Origin: an uncultured Lachnospiraceae bacterium
GTDB taxonomy: Bacteria; Bacillota; Clostridia; Lachnospirales; Lachnospiraceae
DNA length: 34,275 bases
Direction of reading: 5' to 3'
NCBI GenBank assembly: GCA_905235585.1
Contig: CAJOME010000030.1
Location: forward strand, 1-34,275
The position numbers and the translations under genes were made by a program. Shown piece by piece: positions 24,023 to 31,579 of the stretch. Position 1 is the stretch's first letter, and each line of letters opens with the position of its first letter. Below the pieces are notes generated by a model. The model ran no database searches. It saw only the letters and a list, made by a program, of their open reading frames with translations, and had not been told where the DNA came from.

Positions 24023-25570
24023 TTATCTCTTCAGGTTGACGAGTTCCTCAAGCATGGAGTCTGAGACTGTGATGATACGGCTGTTTGCCTGGAATCCACG
24101 CTGGGTGGTGATCATATCGGTAAACTCCGCCGAGAGGTCTACGTTGGACATCTCGAGCTCGCCGGTGGACATCGAACCGCCGTTTGCGGTGATATCATTT
24201 ATTACAGCCTCTCCTGAGTTGAGGGTCGATGCGTAGAGGTTGTCTCCAGCCTTCTCAAGACCTGATGCATTTGCAAAGGTAGCTGACGCGATCTGTCCGA
24301 GGAGCTTCGTCTGACCATTGGTATATGCCGCGGTGATCTTACCGTCCTGACCTATGGAGATCGATGACATCTCTCCTGCAGCGCAGCCTGCGCCTGCGTC
24401 GGAGGTGATACGTCCTCTCTTGCCGTTTACGGTAGACGAGCCTTTGTTGTCGATGTTCTGCATCTCTTCGAAATTGATAGCTATGGCTCTGTTATTGTTG
24501 CTCTCAATCATTCCTCTGAAACCGGCATACATAGGTCCGGTTGCTGTTACAAGATCTCCTGCCAGCTTATCAAGGTTCAATGCTATACCTACCATATCCT
24601 CGCCGTTTACCTGAGTCTTTACCTGAGCAGTCTGATGCGCCGTCGGCTGCGTAGTGGAAACCGAAGTGATCTTTCCGGTAGCGGATTCTCCTGCAGGTGT
24701 AAGGAAAGTGTCAAATGTCAGGTATGCAACATTTCCTGTGCCAAAAACATTTGCTCCGGCAAGCAATGTATCTTTATCAGCAGCAGACATCTCCTCAAGC
24801 TCTCCTGCAGTGTTTGTTGTCTGAAGGATTGATTTTCCTTCAGAGTTAACGATATCTGTCATGGTCATCTTGTATTGTCCGTTATCTGCCGATGTAGGAC
24901 CGTTTACCTTTTCTATCCTGAACTGTGCAGTATAGCTGTAGCCCAGATTGTCATAGAACGGAATAGACATCATCTGACCTGCTGTGGTCGAGAGTGCGTC
25001 CGAATTCTTATCAAGTATTCCAAGCGTATACGCATTTGTTGTCTGTATGGGATCTGAGATCAGATTCTCGTCACTCATGATATCGAGCTGTGTAAGAGTC
25101 GCGGTATTTATGACTATCTCGCCTGTGGTAGCATTGGTAGTCGTGCCGTAGCCCATTACCGGATATCCGTTGGTAGCCATTGCGAGAGTACCGTTAGCGT
25201 CCACGTTAAAGGCACCTGCCCTTGTGTAAAACTGGTTTGATCCGTCGGATACGACAAAGAAAGCGTCTCCGGAGATACGGATATCAAACGGGCTGCCGGT
25301 ATTCTGAGCCGAGCCTGATGTGCTGATATTTGTCGAGATGGCTCCGGTCGAAACACCGAGACCGATCTGCTTCGCGTTGATACCTGCCCTGCCTGTAGCA
25401 GCGTTAGCGCCCGATGCGTTCTGTGTCGTCTGGTAAAGCAGATCCTGGAATGTGACCGAGCTTGACTTATATGCCACTGTGTTAACGTTAGCTATGTTGT
25501 TACCGATTACGTCCATTCTTGTCTGGTGGGTCCGAAGTCCTGCTACTCCGGAGAAAAGTGATCTCATCAT
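24023..25570 (-). CDS. flgE: FlgE, flagellar hook protein
   Basis: A 515-aa protein. The N-terminal rod/hook signature is MMRSLFSGVAGLRTHQTRMD followed by GNNIANVNTVAYK. The C terminus carries the matching motif MSNVDLSAEFTDMITTQRGFQ with NSRIITVSDSMLEELVNLKR. The central region (about 80-440) is the variable hook surface domain, Thr/Asn/Gly-rich with no Cys-rich or repeat insert. FlgE polymerises into the hook under the FlgD cap, with length set by FliK, both encoded upstream. AGAGG precedes the ATG. Confidence 0.95.
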   Translation of the reverse strand: MMRSLFSGVAGLRTHQTRMDVIGNNIANVNTVAYKSSSVTFQDLLYQTTQNASGANAATGRAGINAKQIGLGVSTGAISTNISTSGSAQNTGSPFDIRISGDAFFVVSDGSNQFYTRAGAFNVDANGTLAMATNGYPVMGYGTTTNATTGEIVINTATLTQLDIMSDENLISDPIQTTNAYTLGILDKNSDALSTTAGQMMSIPFYDNLGYSYTAQFRIEKVNGPTSADNGQYKMTMTDIVNSEGKSILQTTNTAGELEEMSAADKDTLLAGANVFGTGNVAYLTFDTFLTPAGESATGKITSVSTTQPTAHQTAQVKTQVNGEDMVGIALNLDKLAGDLVTATGPMYAGFRGMIESNNNRAIAINFEEMQNIDNKGSSTVNGKRGRITSDAGAGCAAGEMSSISIGQDGKITAAYTNGQTKLLGQIASATFANASGLEKAGDNLYASTLNSGEAVINDITANGGSMSTGELEMSNVDLSAEFTDMITTQRGFQANSRIITVSDSMLEELVNLKR

Positions 25571-25644
25571 AAGGCATTTACCTCTTTCTGTTTAATCTGT
25601 TGTCAGTTGTTCTGTGAAGTCTCACGCAGTGAAACCTCTTAAGT

Positions 25645-25695
25645 TCAGCTCGGGATATCCGGCTCCGCTTGAGCCTGATATCTGCTTTCAGAGCT
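25645..25695 (-). repeat. Nested intergenic hairpin TIGR02530 gene-flgE
   Basis: From outside in: CAGCTC/GAGCTG (6 bp), GATATC/GATATC (6) and GGCTC/GAGCC (5), with a 5-base loop and internal loops between the steps. It starts within 6 bases of the upstream stop codon. No U-run follows. Confidence 0.75.
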
Positions 25696-25700
25696 GGACG

Positions 25701-26105
25701 CTACGCGATCACCGCGCCGTCAATATTTGTGAAAATGTTCTTGTCGTTATTTGCGGGATCCATTGCCGTGACTACTGTCTTGCTTCCTGTATTCACTATG
25801 AAAGCAAGGTCATCTACCATCACGAGAGAGGAGTCTATCCCTTTGCTTTCTGCTTCTCTGGTTCCCTGAGTGAGTCTGGTCAGTTGCTCATCAGATAAGG
25901 AGATGTTTCTGTCAAAAAGTCTTTCTGCCGCATGCTTGGAAAACTTCACTCCCATATCTCCGCTGAGCTCCTCGCTCTTCTCTCCGAGTATCTCCGCGAA
26001 GCTCCTGCCGTCTGCCCTCTTGCCGGGCTTTACATTCTCAGGTGCTCCTCTAAGATACGCCGCAGCCGCCTGCTCTAATGAAATTCCGTTTGTGTTTATC
26101 TTCAT
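25701..26105 (-). CDS. Flagellar operon protein of the TIGR02530 type
   Basis: A 134-aa protein matching a family found between flgD and flgE in many Bacillota. The shared core is VKFSKHAAERLFDRNISLSDEQLTRL, then KGIDSSLVMVDDLAFIVN and the C-terminal NIFTNIDGAVIA. The N-terminal third is variable and disordered. No catalytic motif or membrane segment is visible. The conserved place between hook cap and hook genes suggests a role in hook assembly; biochemical function is unknown. Confidence 0.88.
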   Translation of the reverse strand: MKINTNGISLEQAAAAYLRGAPENVKPGKRADGRSFAEILGEKSEELSGDMGVKFSKHAAERLFDRNISLSDEQLTRLTQGTREAESKGIDSSLVMVDDLAFIVNTGSKTVVTAMDPANNDKNIFTNIDGAVIA

Positions 26106-26138
26106 ATCCGTATACCTCTCATCCGTGAGCAGCTGTCA

Positions 26139-26831
26139 TCAATCTCCATCTACAAGTGACTGACTTCCCTCGATATCGTCTCCGAGTGTCCTGTACTGAC
26201 CTATCAGATCACTGAGCTTGAACTTGTCGTCTTCGGAAAGGAAGCTTCTTGTATAATCATCCATGCTCATATATGAAGCATAGAGTGAAGCCACCTGCTG
26301 CCTGTAGGTATCCTTGTTGTTTGAAGTGATAAATGAAGCTTTCGGAACCTCATTCAGCATCTTAGACCAACTGTTGGTGAGGTTGTACGCATCAGCATAG
26401 CTGTCATCCCAGACCTTGCTGACCTTATCAAGCTCAAACTGATCGCCGCCTATAGTGATATAGGTCTTTGAGCCCGACTGTGATACGAAATCAACCGTAC
26501 CTGTCTTTTCTGTGGCTACTCCCGTGACCTCATCGGTGCTTGATGCAGTGACTACTTTTCCGATAAGTCCCGTAGCCCTCTGCAGATCCACGCTCTGGCT
26601 TACATTATTCATAGCCTCCAGTGACGAGAACTGCGCGAGCTGAGATACATACTCTGTATTGTCGGTAGGCTCCATAGGATCCTGATACTTCATCTGTGCC
26701 ACAAGGAGCTTTAAGAATGCCTGCTTGTCCAGATCGTTGTTTACGGTATTGGCTTCGGCCTTCTGCTGCTCCGCTGTCTTGTATGCCGTATTAGTTATCT
26801 TTCCGTTTGTGATCGAAGCATCTACTGCCAT
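26139..26831 (-). CDS. flgD: FlgD, hook assembly cap protein
   Basis: A 230-aa protein. The N-terminal signature is LDKQAFLKLLVAQMKYQDPMEP then TEYVSQLAQFSSLEAMNNV, which is diagnostic. A small beta domain follows (about 90-135, GLIGKVVTASSTDEVTG... TYITIGGDQFELDKVSKVWD). The C-terminal 85 residues, helical with Ser/Asp-rich ends, replace the longer FnIII-like domain of enterobacterial FlgD. It caps the growing hook and is needed for FlgE polymerisation. GGAG precedes the ATG, 13 bases after fliK. Confidence 0.94.
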   Translation of the reverse strand: MAVDASITNGKITNTAYKTAEQQKAEANTVNNDLDKQAFLKLLVAQMKYQDPMEPTDNTEYVSQLAQFSSLEAMNNVSQSVDLQRATGLIGKVVTASSTDEVTGVATEKTGTVDFVSQSGSKTYITIGGDQFELDKVSKVWDDSYADAYNLTNSWSKMLNEVPKASFITSNNKDTYRQQVASLYASYMSMDDYTRSFLSEDDKFKLSDLIGQYRTLGDDIEGSQSLVDGD

Positions 26832-26844
26832 ATCTTTATCTCCT

Positions 26845-28410
26845 TTAAGCTGTAAAATCTACCGAATTTCCGTCTGCCGCCATCATCTCTCTGGCGATCC
26901 TTTCGCCTTCATCGATATCCTCATCCGGGATACCCTCGACCTCCATGTCATTTAAGTTGATGCGCCTCGTCCTCGGTCTCCTGCCGGAACCCTGTTCGGT
27001 ATTCTCCGACTGCTGCCCTCCCATGAGATTCTGTTCAAACTCATGTGAGGCTATGGTCACCTCTACATTTTCAACTCTCAGGCCTCTCTGCTCGAGTGTC
27101 TCTTTAAGCTCTGCTATATGGCCTTCAAGAGCTGCTCTTACAGATGCGTTTTCTGCTTCAAACTGTGCCGTGACCTGTCCGCCCTTTGATACCAGCTCTA
27201 CATTCAGACGTCCGAGGCTCTGGGGATGAAGCTGCATCGCGAGACTTTGTGTTTCATTGTCTATGACTGCCCTTACCTGTGAGCTTATCTGATCGATAAG
27301 ATCCATCGCATCCACCATTGTAGTGCCCGATATGGGAGTCTGCGCCTCTGCTGCTTCAATTGCGTTTTCAACAGCACCTGTGAGGTTCTGGAAAAATATA
27401 TTGTTGTTTGTTGTGTTCTGGGCTTCGCCTCCTGTATGTCTTTCGGCTCTGCCCTGTGATCTGAAGAGATCATCCTGTGAGCTTCCTTCGCTTGTGCCGG
27501 TATTATCCTGAGCTGCGCTTTCATTTCTCACATTGATGTCGAGATTGACTTCCCTTCTGCCCTCTTCATCGGGTATCCTTTCGGTCCTACCCTGATGATC
27601 CTCTGCCCTTTCGGGTCTTACGCTTACGGCTTCCGCTGGGGTCCTTACCGTGTCATTTGGGCTTCTGTCATCGTCTCTCACCTTCTTCGGATCAAAATCC
27701 TTTGTTTCTACGGGTATAGGAGAAACTCCTTCATATTCATTTTTTACTTCGGCAACGGCTTTATTAAACTCTTCCGGTGTGATGTCCATCTCCTGAATAA
27801 GATCTGATGTGATCTCCCTCACCTCACCCTGCAGGCTTGAAACAAGATCTGTGAGCTCTTCATTTGATACTATATCTACCGGTGTGACATCCTTTATCTG
27901 GGCTACGATGTCTGTTATTACCTTCGGATCAAGCAGATCAACTGTCGTAAGTCCTAATATCTCAAGTATCTGATCCATCTCCTCGTCCGTGATCTGAAGC
28001 TCTTCCTCTATAGCTCCCTTCACTTCCTCGGCTGCTTCGACTATCTCACGATCCTGCTTTGTATTATCCTCGGTCTTTGCTGTCTTCTGTGTCTTTGACG
28101 TATCCTCGGCTTTAGTCGTAACCTTATCTCTGTTTACGTCCTTATTCACATCCGACGGCTTTTCTTTTTTTACTTCTTCCGGCCTGCTGCTCTTTACATC
28201 CTTGTACTGTGCTTTTGCCGTATCCTTGGGATTCTTTACCGCTCCGACATCCTGTCCTGCGTACCCTGCGTTCACATTGCCCGATGTGTCCGCGAGATTC
28301 ATGATATCCATGAAGCTCTGTCCGTCTGCCTTGCCTTTTGTCTTTCCTGAAGTGATCTCCTGCGCCCCTACAGCCATCATACCTGCTGCATTTACCTTAG
28401 GGGTTGTCAA
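26845..28410 (-). CDS. fliK: FliK, hook-length control protein
   Basis: A 521-aa protein. The N-terminal region (about 1-310) is low-complexity, rich in Lys, Asp, Glu and Thr, as expected for the molecular-ruler part. The C-terminal Flg_hook domain (about 360-450) reads LAMQLHPQSLGRLNVELVSKGG then VRAALEGHIAELKETLEQRGL. A basic patch GRRPRTRRINLND follows. FliK measures the hook and triggers the FlhB export switch. Translation starts at TTG with a perfect AAAGGAGG 6 bases upstream. The gene is the first after the rhuM islet and may have its own promoter. Confidence 0.93.
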   Translation of the reverse strand: MTTPKVNAAGMMAVGAQEITSGKTKGKADGQSFMDIMNLADTSGNVNAGYAGQDVGAVKNPKDTAKAQYKDVKSSRPEEVKKEKPSDVNKDVNRDKVTTKAEDTSKTQKTAKTEDNTKQDREIVEAAEEVKGAIEEELQITDEEMDQILEILGLTTVDLLDPKVITDIVAQIKDVTPVDIVSNEELTDLVSSLQGEVREITSDLIQEMDITPEEFNKAVAEVKNEYEGVSPIPVETKDFDPKKVRDDDRSPNDTVRTPAEAVSVRPERAEDHQGRTERIPDEEGRREVNLDINVRNESAAQDNTGTSEGSSQDDLFRSQGRAERHTGGEAQNTTNNNIFFQNLTGAVENAIEAAEAQTPISGTTMVDAMDLIDQISSQVRAVIDNETQSLAMQLHPQSLGRLNVELVSKGGQVTAQFEAENASVRAALEGHIAELKETLEQRGLRVENVEVTIASHEFEQNLMGGQQSENTEQGSGRRPRTRRINLNDMEVEGIPDEDIDEGERIAREMMAADGNSVDFTA

Positions 28411-28462
28411 TATATGCCTCCTTTCATCATATGAAATTTACATACTGCACCTTACTTTATAT

Positions 28463-28490
28463 TTATCGGACGATCCATCCCCAACCTGAA
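28463..28490 (-). promoter_or_regulatory. Possible sigma-28-type promoter upstream of fliK
   Basis: The minus strand has TCCGATAA, 7 of 8 to the sigma-28 -10 box GCCGATAA, 52 bases before the fliK TTG. Twelve bases upstream, TTCAGGTT matches the -35 box TAAAGTTT at 5 of 8; the usual spacer is 11. The -10 is good and the -35 poor. If active, it would let the sigma factor encoded downstream feed its own operon. Confidence 0.35.
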
Positions 28491-28657
28491 CCCCCGATTG
28501 AAAAAAAATTTTAAGCCTTTACTAACGACTTTACGTTTTGGCTGTTTCTGTTGTATCCCAATTATTCTACATCCAGAGACATAAAAACGCTAAATGATAT
28601 TTGTGTTACTTCTATTTATTTCATTTTCTATGCTCTATATAGAATAGTATTACTGTT

Positions 28658-28669
28658 TTTACATGTAAA
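28658..28669. repeat. 12-bp palindrome downstream of rhuM
   Basis: TTTACATGTAAA is exactly palindromic. Further outer pairing ACTG (28652..28655) with CAGT (28671..28674) extends it as a hairpin. It could be an operator, a weak transcript end or chance in AT-rich DNA. Confidence 0.45.
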
Positions 28670-28827
28670 GCAGTCAATAATTCAGCAACCATGACTTGTT
28701 CGAACCCTTAACAGCATTCCGCCTTATAATGTTTACCAATACTTTTGGCACTTATTCCCATCCAATTTTATTTCCTACAAAATACGCTTATCTATCTTAC
28801 TAATCTTGTAAAATCATAATTCCTCGC

Positions 28828-29844
28828 TCATTCCTTATTCTCTTCAATCATCTTTTTCACAATACGATCAAAATCCGATTCGATTGGCTGCGTTTTGTTG
28901 AATAGCTCATATTCAGCATTAGCTTTGTCCAATGCCTGCTTGTGGGATATTCTGCCGTTGTCTTTCAAGATCCTGTACTGACGAAACTCAAGGAAAGCAT
29001 TTACACTCTTTTCAAATTCCTCCATGGTAAAGACATTCTCTCTTTCAATCAGATCTTCAATATAGTCGAAATACCCTGTGACAGCCCTCTCAAGCTGATG
29101 AATTTGTTTCTCATCCAAATAGTTCTTAGCCACTGACACATCAGATTTTAGTATTCTTCCATCTGGTGCATTTTTCCATGTAGTTAACCCCATATGCTCT
29201 TTTGTGTGATTAACTGACTGAAACACGATTTCAGCCGCTGTATGTTGAGTAATGGCATAGTGAAAGCGATTTTGAATCGTTGCATAAAAATGATGTGCTA
29301 CTTCGGAGTCTTTTGTGTAATCTATACTGCATTCTGCAAATATATCCGTAATCTGCAGCCATATTCTTCGTTCACTTGCTCGGATGGAGCGAACTCTTTC
29401 AAGGAGTTCACGAAAGTAATCCCTACCAAATGCGGTTTCACCTTGCTTAAGCCTGTCATCGTTGAGAACGAATCCCTTTATCAAATATTCCTTCAGAACT
29501 TTTGTTGCCCAAATTCGGAACTGAGTGGCTTTTCTAGAATTAACACGATATCCAACCGAGATAATTGCATCTAGATTGTAAAAATCCGGTTTTCGCCTGA
29601 CATTTCTATCACCTTCCTTTTGAACTATTTCCATTTTGGAAACAGTTGCCTCTTTTTTAAGCTCGCCCTCATCATATATGTTAGTAAGATGTTTTGAAAT
29701 ATCCGGAACATGCACACCAAAGAGATCTGCCATTGCTTTTTGAGTTATCCATAAACTCTCTTCTTTCACATATGCATTAATAGAAACATCACCCTCATCA
29801 GAATGATAGAGTACCATTTCCATCTGCTTATCAAATTCCTTCAT
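28828..29844 (-). CDS. RhuM family protein (virulence_RhuM), inserted in the flagellar operon
   Basis: A 338-aa protein, full length for the family. The N-terminal part (about 1-115) has a winged-helix/Bro-N-like look: LWITQKAMADLFGVHVPDISKHL, then YNLDAIISVGYRVNSRKATQFRIWATKVLKEYLIKGFVLND, the signature of RhuM proteins. The C-terminal part (about 125-338) is helical, with no Fic or nuclease motif that I can see. RhuM proteins occur on Salmonella pathogenicity island 3 and scattered through many bacteria; their molecular function is not established. GGGGG lies a few bases upstream of the ATG. Spacers on both sides are AT-rich and the neighbours are flagellar, so the gene is probably an acquired insertion between ylxF and fliK. 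Confidence 0.9.
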   Translation of the reverse strand: MKEFDKQMEMVLYHSDEGDVSINAYVKEESLWITQKAMADLFGVHVPDISKHLTNIYDEGELKKEATVSKMEIVQKEGDRNVRRKPDFYNLDAIISVGYRVNSRKATQFRIWATKVLKEYLIKGFVLNDDRLKQGETAFGRDYFRELLERVRSIRASERRIWLQITDIFAECSIDYTKDSEVAHHFYATIQNRFHYAITQHTAAEIVFQSVNHTKEHMGLTTWKNAPDGRILKSDVSVAKNYLDEKQIHQLERAVTGYFDYIEDLIERENVFTMEEFEKSVNAFLEFRQYRILKDNGRISHKQALDKANAEYELFNKTQPIESDFDRIVKKMIEENKE

Positions 29845-29948
29845 CTATAAACCCCCATAAGATGAACACTGTCTACCCTTACTCATTTTTAAAAACCCGC
29901 TATAAAATATAATTTTCTATGCTACAACTGAAACAATTTCCCTCAAAA

Positions 29949-29981
29949 CAGCTCCTCTACCAAAAGGTGTGTGAGGAGCTG
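29949..29981 (-). terminator. Probable terminator between the ylxF-like gene and rhuM
   Basis: CAGCTCCTC and GAGGAGCTG form a perfect 9-bp stem with a 15-base interior that can add an ACC/GGT pairing around AAAA. On the minus strand four T follow after the stem (29945..29948). It lies 42 bases after the stop of the ylxF-like gene. The U-run is short, so read-through into rhuM and fliK is possible. Confidence 0.6.
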
Positions 29982-30023
29982 CCAATAATACAATCCTAAT
30001 GTATTGCAAAGTGTTGAATAAGT

Positions 30024-30920
30024 TCACTCATCATCAGGATCCATGATCTCCGTGATGTTACCGGCCAGATCATCGTCCAGCTTTCCTATCTCGGCAAGTA
30101 TGCTGCCTCTCGCATCCGCGTTCATAGTACCGAGTATCTTTGCTGCAAGCTCCAGGTCACTTCTTAGCGGATCACTGTTGAATATGACTGCGGCATCCTT
30201 TGCCTTCATCTCGGAGTATGCCTTCGCGTAGTCCTTGACCTCTGCACTCGCCTCTTCCTTCCGAAGCACCTCTTTGTACAGTATCTCGGCATTTGTCGGG
30301 TCTATCTGCTCGTAGTACTTCTGGTACTCCGTGATGTCAGGTGCCTTTTCATTAAAGACGACCTCATTGTCAAACTCATCCTTTATCTTTTCAAACTCCA
30401 CCTGATTGTCTTCATAAGTCTTGAGTCTTGCCACCTCCTGTGTAAGCTCGTCTATGGTATCTGAAGCCGCCTTTGCGTCCTGATCCTTTTCGGCAAGCTC
30501 TGTCTCGAGCATCTTGATACGTGCCACGGCATCTTCGAGATTGGAGTAGCCGCCATCTATCACATTATCACCCGACACACTGTCGCTGCTCATCCAGCTC
30601 CCCTCGGGCAGTACCTTGTTTATCACCGGAACATCCTTTAACACAGGTGCCAGTATGCCGGAGCCGAAACCGCCTATATCAAGCTTTATCAGAAGCGCAA
30701 GTATGGCGAGCCACACGAGTATGATGACAATGGTCACCAATATAACGGACAGTGTGCCGCCCTCTTCGTCGGCATCAGCCTCCTCTGCCTCAAGTGCTTT
30801 CCTTTGCTTCTTCAGCTCTTTTGCCTGTGCCTTAAGCTGCTTCTTCTCTTCCTTGATCCTGGCTGCTTCCTGCTTTCTAGCAGCCGGATCGTCTTTTGTC
30901 ATCAGTTCATTATCTGCCAT
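30024..30920 (-). CDS. YlxF/MotE-like membrane protein with coiled coil
   Basis: A 298-aa protein. A Lys/Glu/Ala-rich coiled-coil N terminus (about 1-50) leads to one membrane helix (VILVTIVIILVWLAILALLI, about 55-77). An extracytoplasmic coiled coil follows (about 130-190), then a C-terminal MgtE-N/MotE-like repeat domain (AYSEMKAKDAAVIFNSD, then LELAAKILGTMNADARGSILAEI). B. subtilis has ylxF at this exact place between fliJ and fliK. MotE of rhizobia, a distant relative, is a chaperone for a motility protein; function in Bacillota is unproven. It overlaps the fliJ stop by one base. Confidence 0.85.
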   Translation of the reverse strand: MADNELMTKDDPAARKQEAARIKEEKKQLKAQAKELKKQRKALEAEEADADEEGGTLSVILVTIVIILVWLAILALLIKLDIGGFGSGILAPVLKDVPVINKVLPEGSWMSSDSVSGDNVIDGGYSNLEDAVARIKMLETELAEKDQDAKAASDTIDELTQEVARLKTYEDNQVEFEKIKDEFDNEVVFNEKAPDITEYQKYYEQIDPTNAEILYKEVLRKEEASAEVKDYAKAYSEMKAKDAAVIFNSDPLRSDLELAAKILGTMNADARGSILAEIGKLDDDLAGNITEIMDPDDE

Positions 30921-31375
30921 TAGTTGTTACTCTGCCTCTTAATACCGAATGTATAGCTGGTCAACTGATCTATTTCCTTACTCTCCTCAGCGGCAAGCTC
31001 CTGTTTGAACACATCAAACGCATTCTCCTTGAGCTTCTCCTGTGTCTTTCTGTCTTTCATGGCTTCTTCCAGAGCCGAACGCCTGACCTCGAGTACCTCC
31101 TCCTCTTTAAGCACCACATTATGCTGCTCTGTGATAAGGTCACCCATGATGCTGATCGCCTGTGCATTCAGCATCATTTCTTTTACATTAAGCGACTCGC
31201 CTCTTATCCGTCTTGCCTCTTCCTCATAAGCGGATTTTCTGTCTTTAAGCTGCTGCTCCTTTTCTTCCTCTTCGTTTACTACAGCCTGCTGGGAAGCATA
31301 GGCCATCTTAGCCTGATCTTCAAGCTTCTCATTAAGATTCAATATGTTTTGCATGCTGTAGACGAATTTAGCCAT
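30920..31375 (-). CDS. fliJ: FliJ, export apparatus coiled-coil protein
   Basis: A 151-aa protein, almost entirely one long two-helix coiled coil rich in Glu, Lys, Gln and Ala (KFVYSMQNILNLNEKLEDQAK at the N terminus), which is the FliJ pattern. FliJ links the FliI ATPase ring to FlhA and recycles chaperones. The gene is normally next to fliI; here 194 bases of repeats and hairpins intervene. Its ribosome site GGCGGAG, 7 bases before the ATG, is formed almost entirely by the end of the 33-bp direct repeat. Confidence 0.9.
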   Translation of the reverse strand: MAKFVYSMQNILNLNEKLEDQAKMAYASQQAVVNEEEEKEQQLKDRKSAYEEEARRIRGESLNVKEMMLNAQAISIMGDLITEQHNVVLKEEEVLEVRRSALEEAMKDRKTQEKLKENAFDVFKQELAAEESKEIDQLTSYTFGIKRQSNN

Positions 31376-31383
31376 TTATTATC

Positions 31384-31416
31384 TCCGCCCTTTCGGGCTA
31401 CTTCCTCATTTACGTT
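31384..31416 (-). repeat. 33-bp direct repeat, copy 1 (next to fliJ)
   Basis: Identical over 33 bases to 31486..31518, with a 102-base period. On the minus strand it contains GCCC-GAAA-GGGC, a 4-bp stem capped by a GNRA-type tetraloop, and it ends in GGCGGA, which forms most of the fliJ ribosome binding site. Confidence 0.9.
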
Positions 31417-31468
31417 TGATCCCTTTCCCTAATAATGCCCTCGCGCTGCTTCGCTTCGCTCTCGCACC

Positions 31469-31521
31469 GCTACGTAAATTCGGAATCCGCCCTTTCGGGC
31501 TACTTCCTCATTTACGTTAGC
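31469..31521 (-). repeat. Nested hairpin with GNRA-type loop, fliI-fliJ spacer
   Basis: Minus strand, outside in: GCTA and ACGTAAAT pair with ATTTACGTAGC (one bulge), then GGAA/TTCC, then GCCC/GGGC with a GAAA loop. The internal loops are GA opposite GA and GTA opposite GGA. Opposed GA steps and a GNRA tetraloop occur in stable folded RNA only on this strand, which is the transcribed one. Confidence 0.75.
31486..31518 (-). repeat. 33-bp direct repeat, copy 2 (next to fliI)
   Basis: The second exact copy of the 33-base unit. Here, unlike copy 1, the flanking DNA supplies a partner arm, so the unit forms the larger hairpin at 31469..31521. Confidence 0.9.
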
Positions 31522-31579
31522 GTCTCTAATGACAATCAGTCTTTGATCGCGAGCGATCAATACTGATTGTCATTGAGAC
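31522..31579 (-). repeat. Long hairpin overlapping the fliI stop codon
   Basis: Outside in: GTCTC/GAGAC (5 bp, one-base bulge), AATGACAATCAGT/ACTGATTGTCATT (13 bp, perfect) and TTGATCGC/GCGATCAA (8 bp, tip partly open). The fliI TGA is inside the 13-bp arm. There is no U-run after it. A stem this long at a stop codon may protect or process the mRNA, or be a small mobile palindromic element. Confidence 0.85.

Larger units (their letters stand above)
28411..28827 (-). other. AT-rich non-coding stretch between rhuM and fliK
   Basis: 417 bases without a gene. The part next to fliK holds its ribosome site, the possible promoter and a G-run segment on the minus strand (GGGGG, GG, GGGG, GG within 21 bases, 28475..28495). 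The part from about 28500 on is clearly more AT-rich than the flagellar genes. It contains a perfect 12-bp palindrome TTTACATGTAAA at 28658..28669, flanked by ACTG/CAGT. I see no clear terminator with a U-run for rhuM. Confidence 0.6.

Noticed and set aside
28700-28725. GTTCGAAC resembling a tRNA T-loop, as a possible integration-site remnant near rhuM
   Set aside because: Flanking bases do not form a T-stem and no acceptor or anticodon arm is visible; the string is just an 8-bp palindrome.
28490-30000. Insertion sequence or prophage around rhuM
   Set aside because: No transposase, integrase, terminal inverted repeats or target duplication found on either side.
31384-31518. CRISPR array from the repeated 33-bp unit
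   Set aside because: Only two copies, a 69-base gap that is not spacer-like, and no cas genes.
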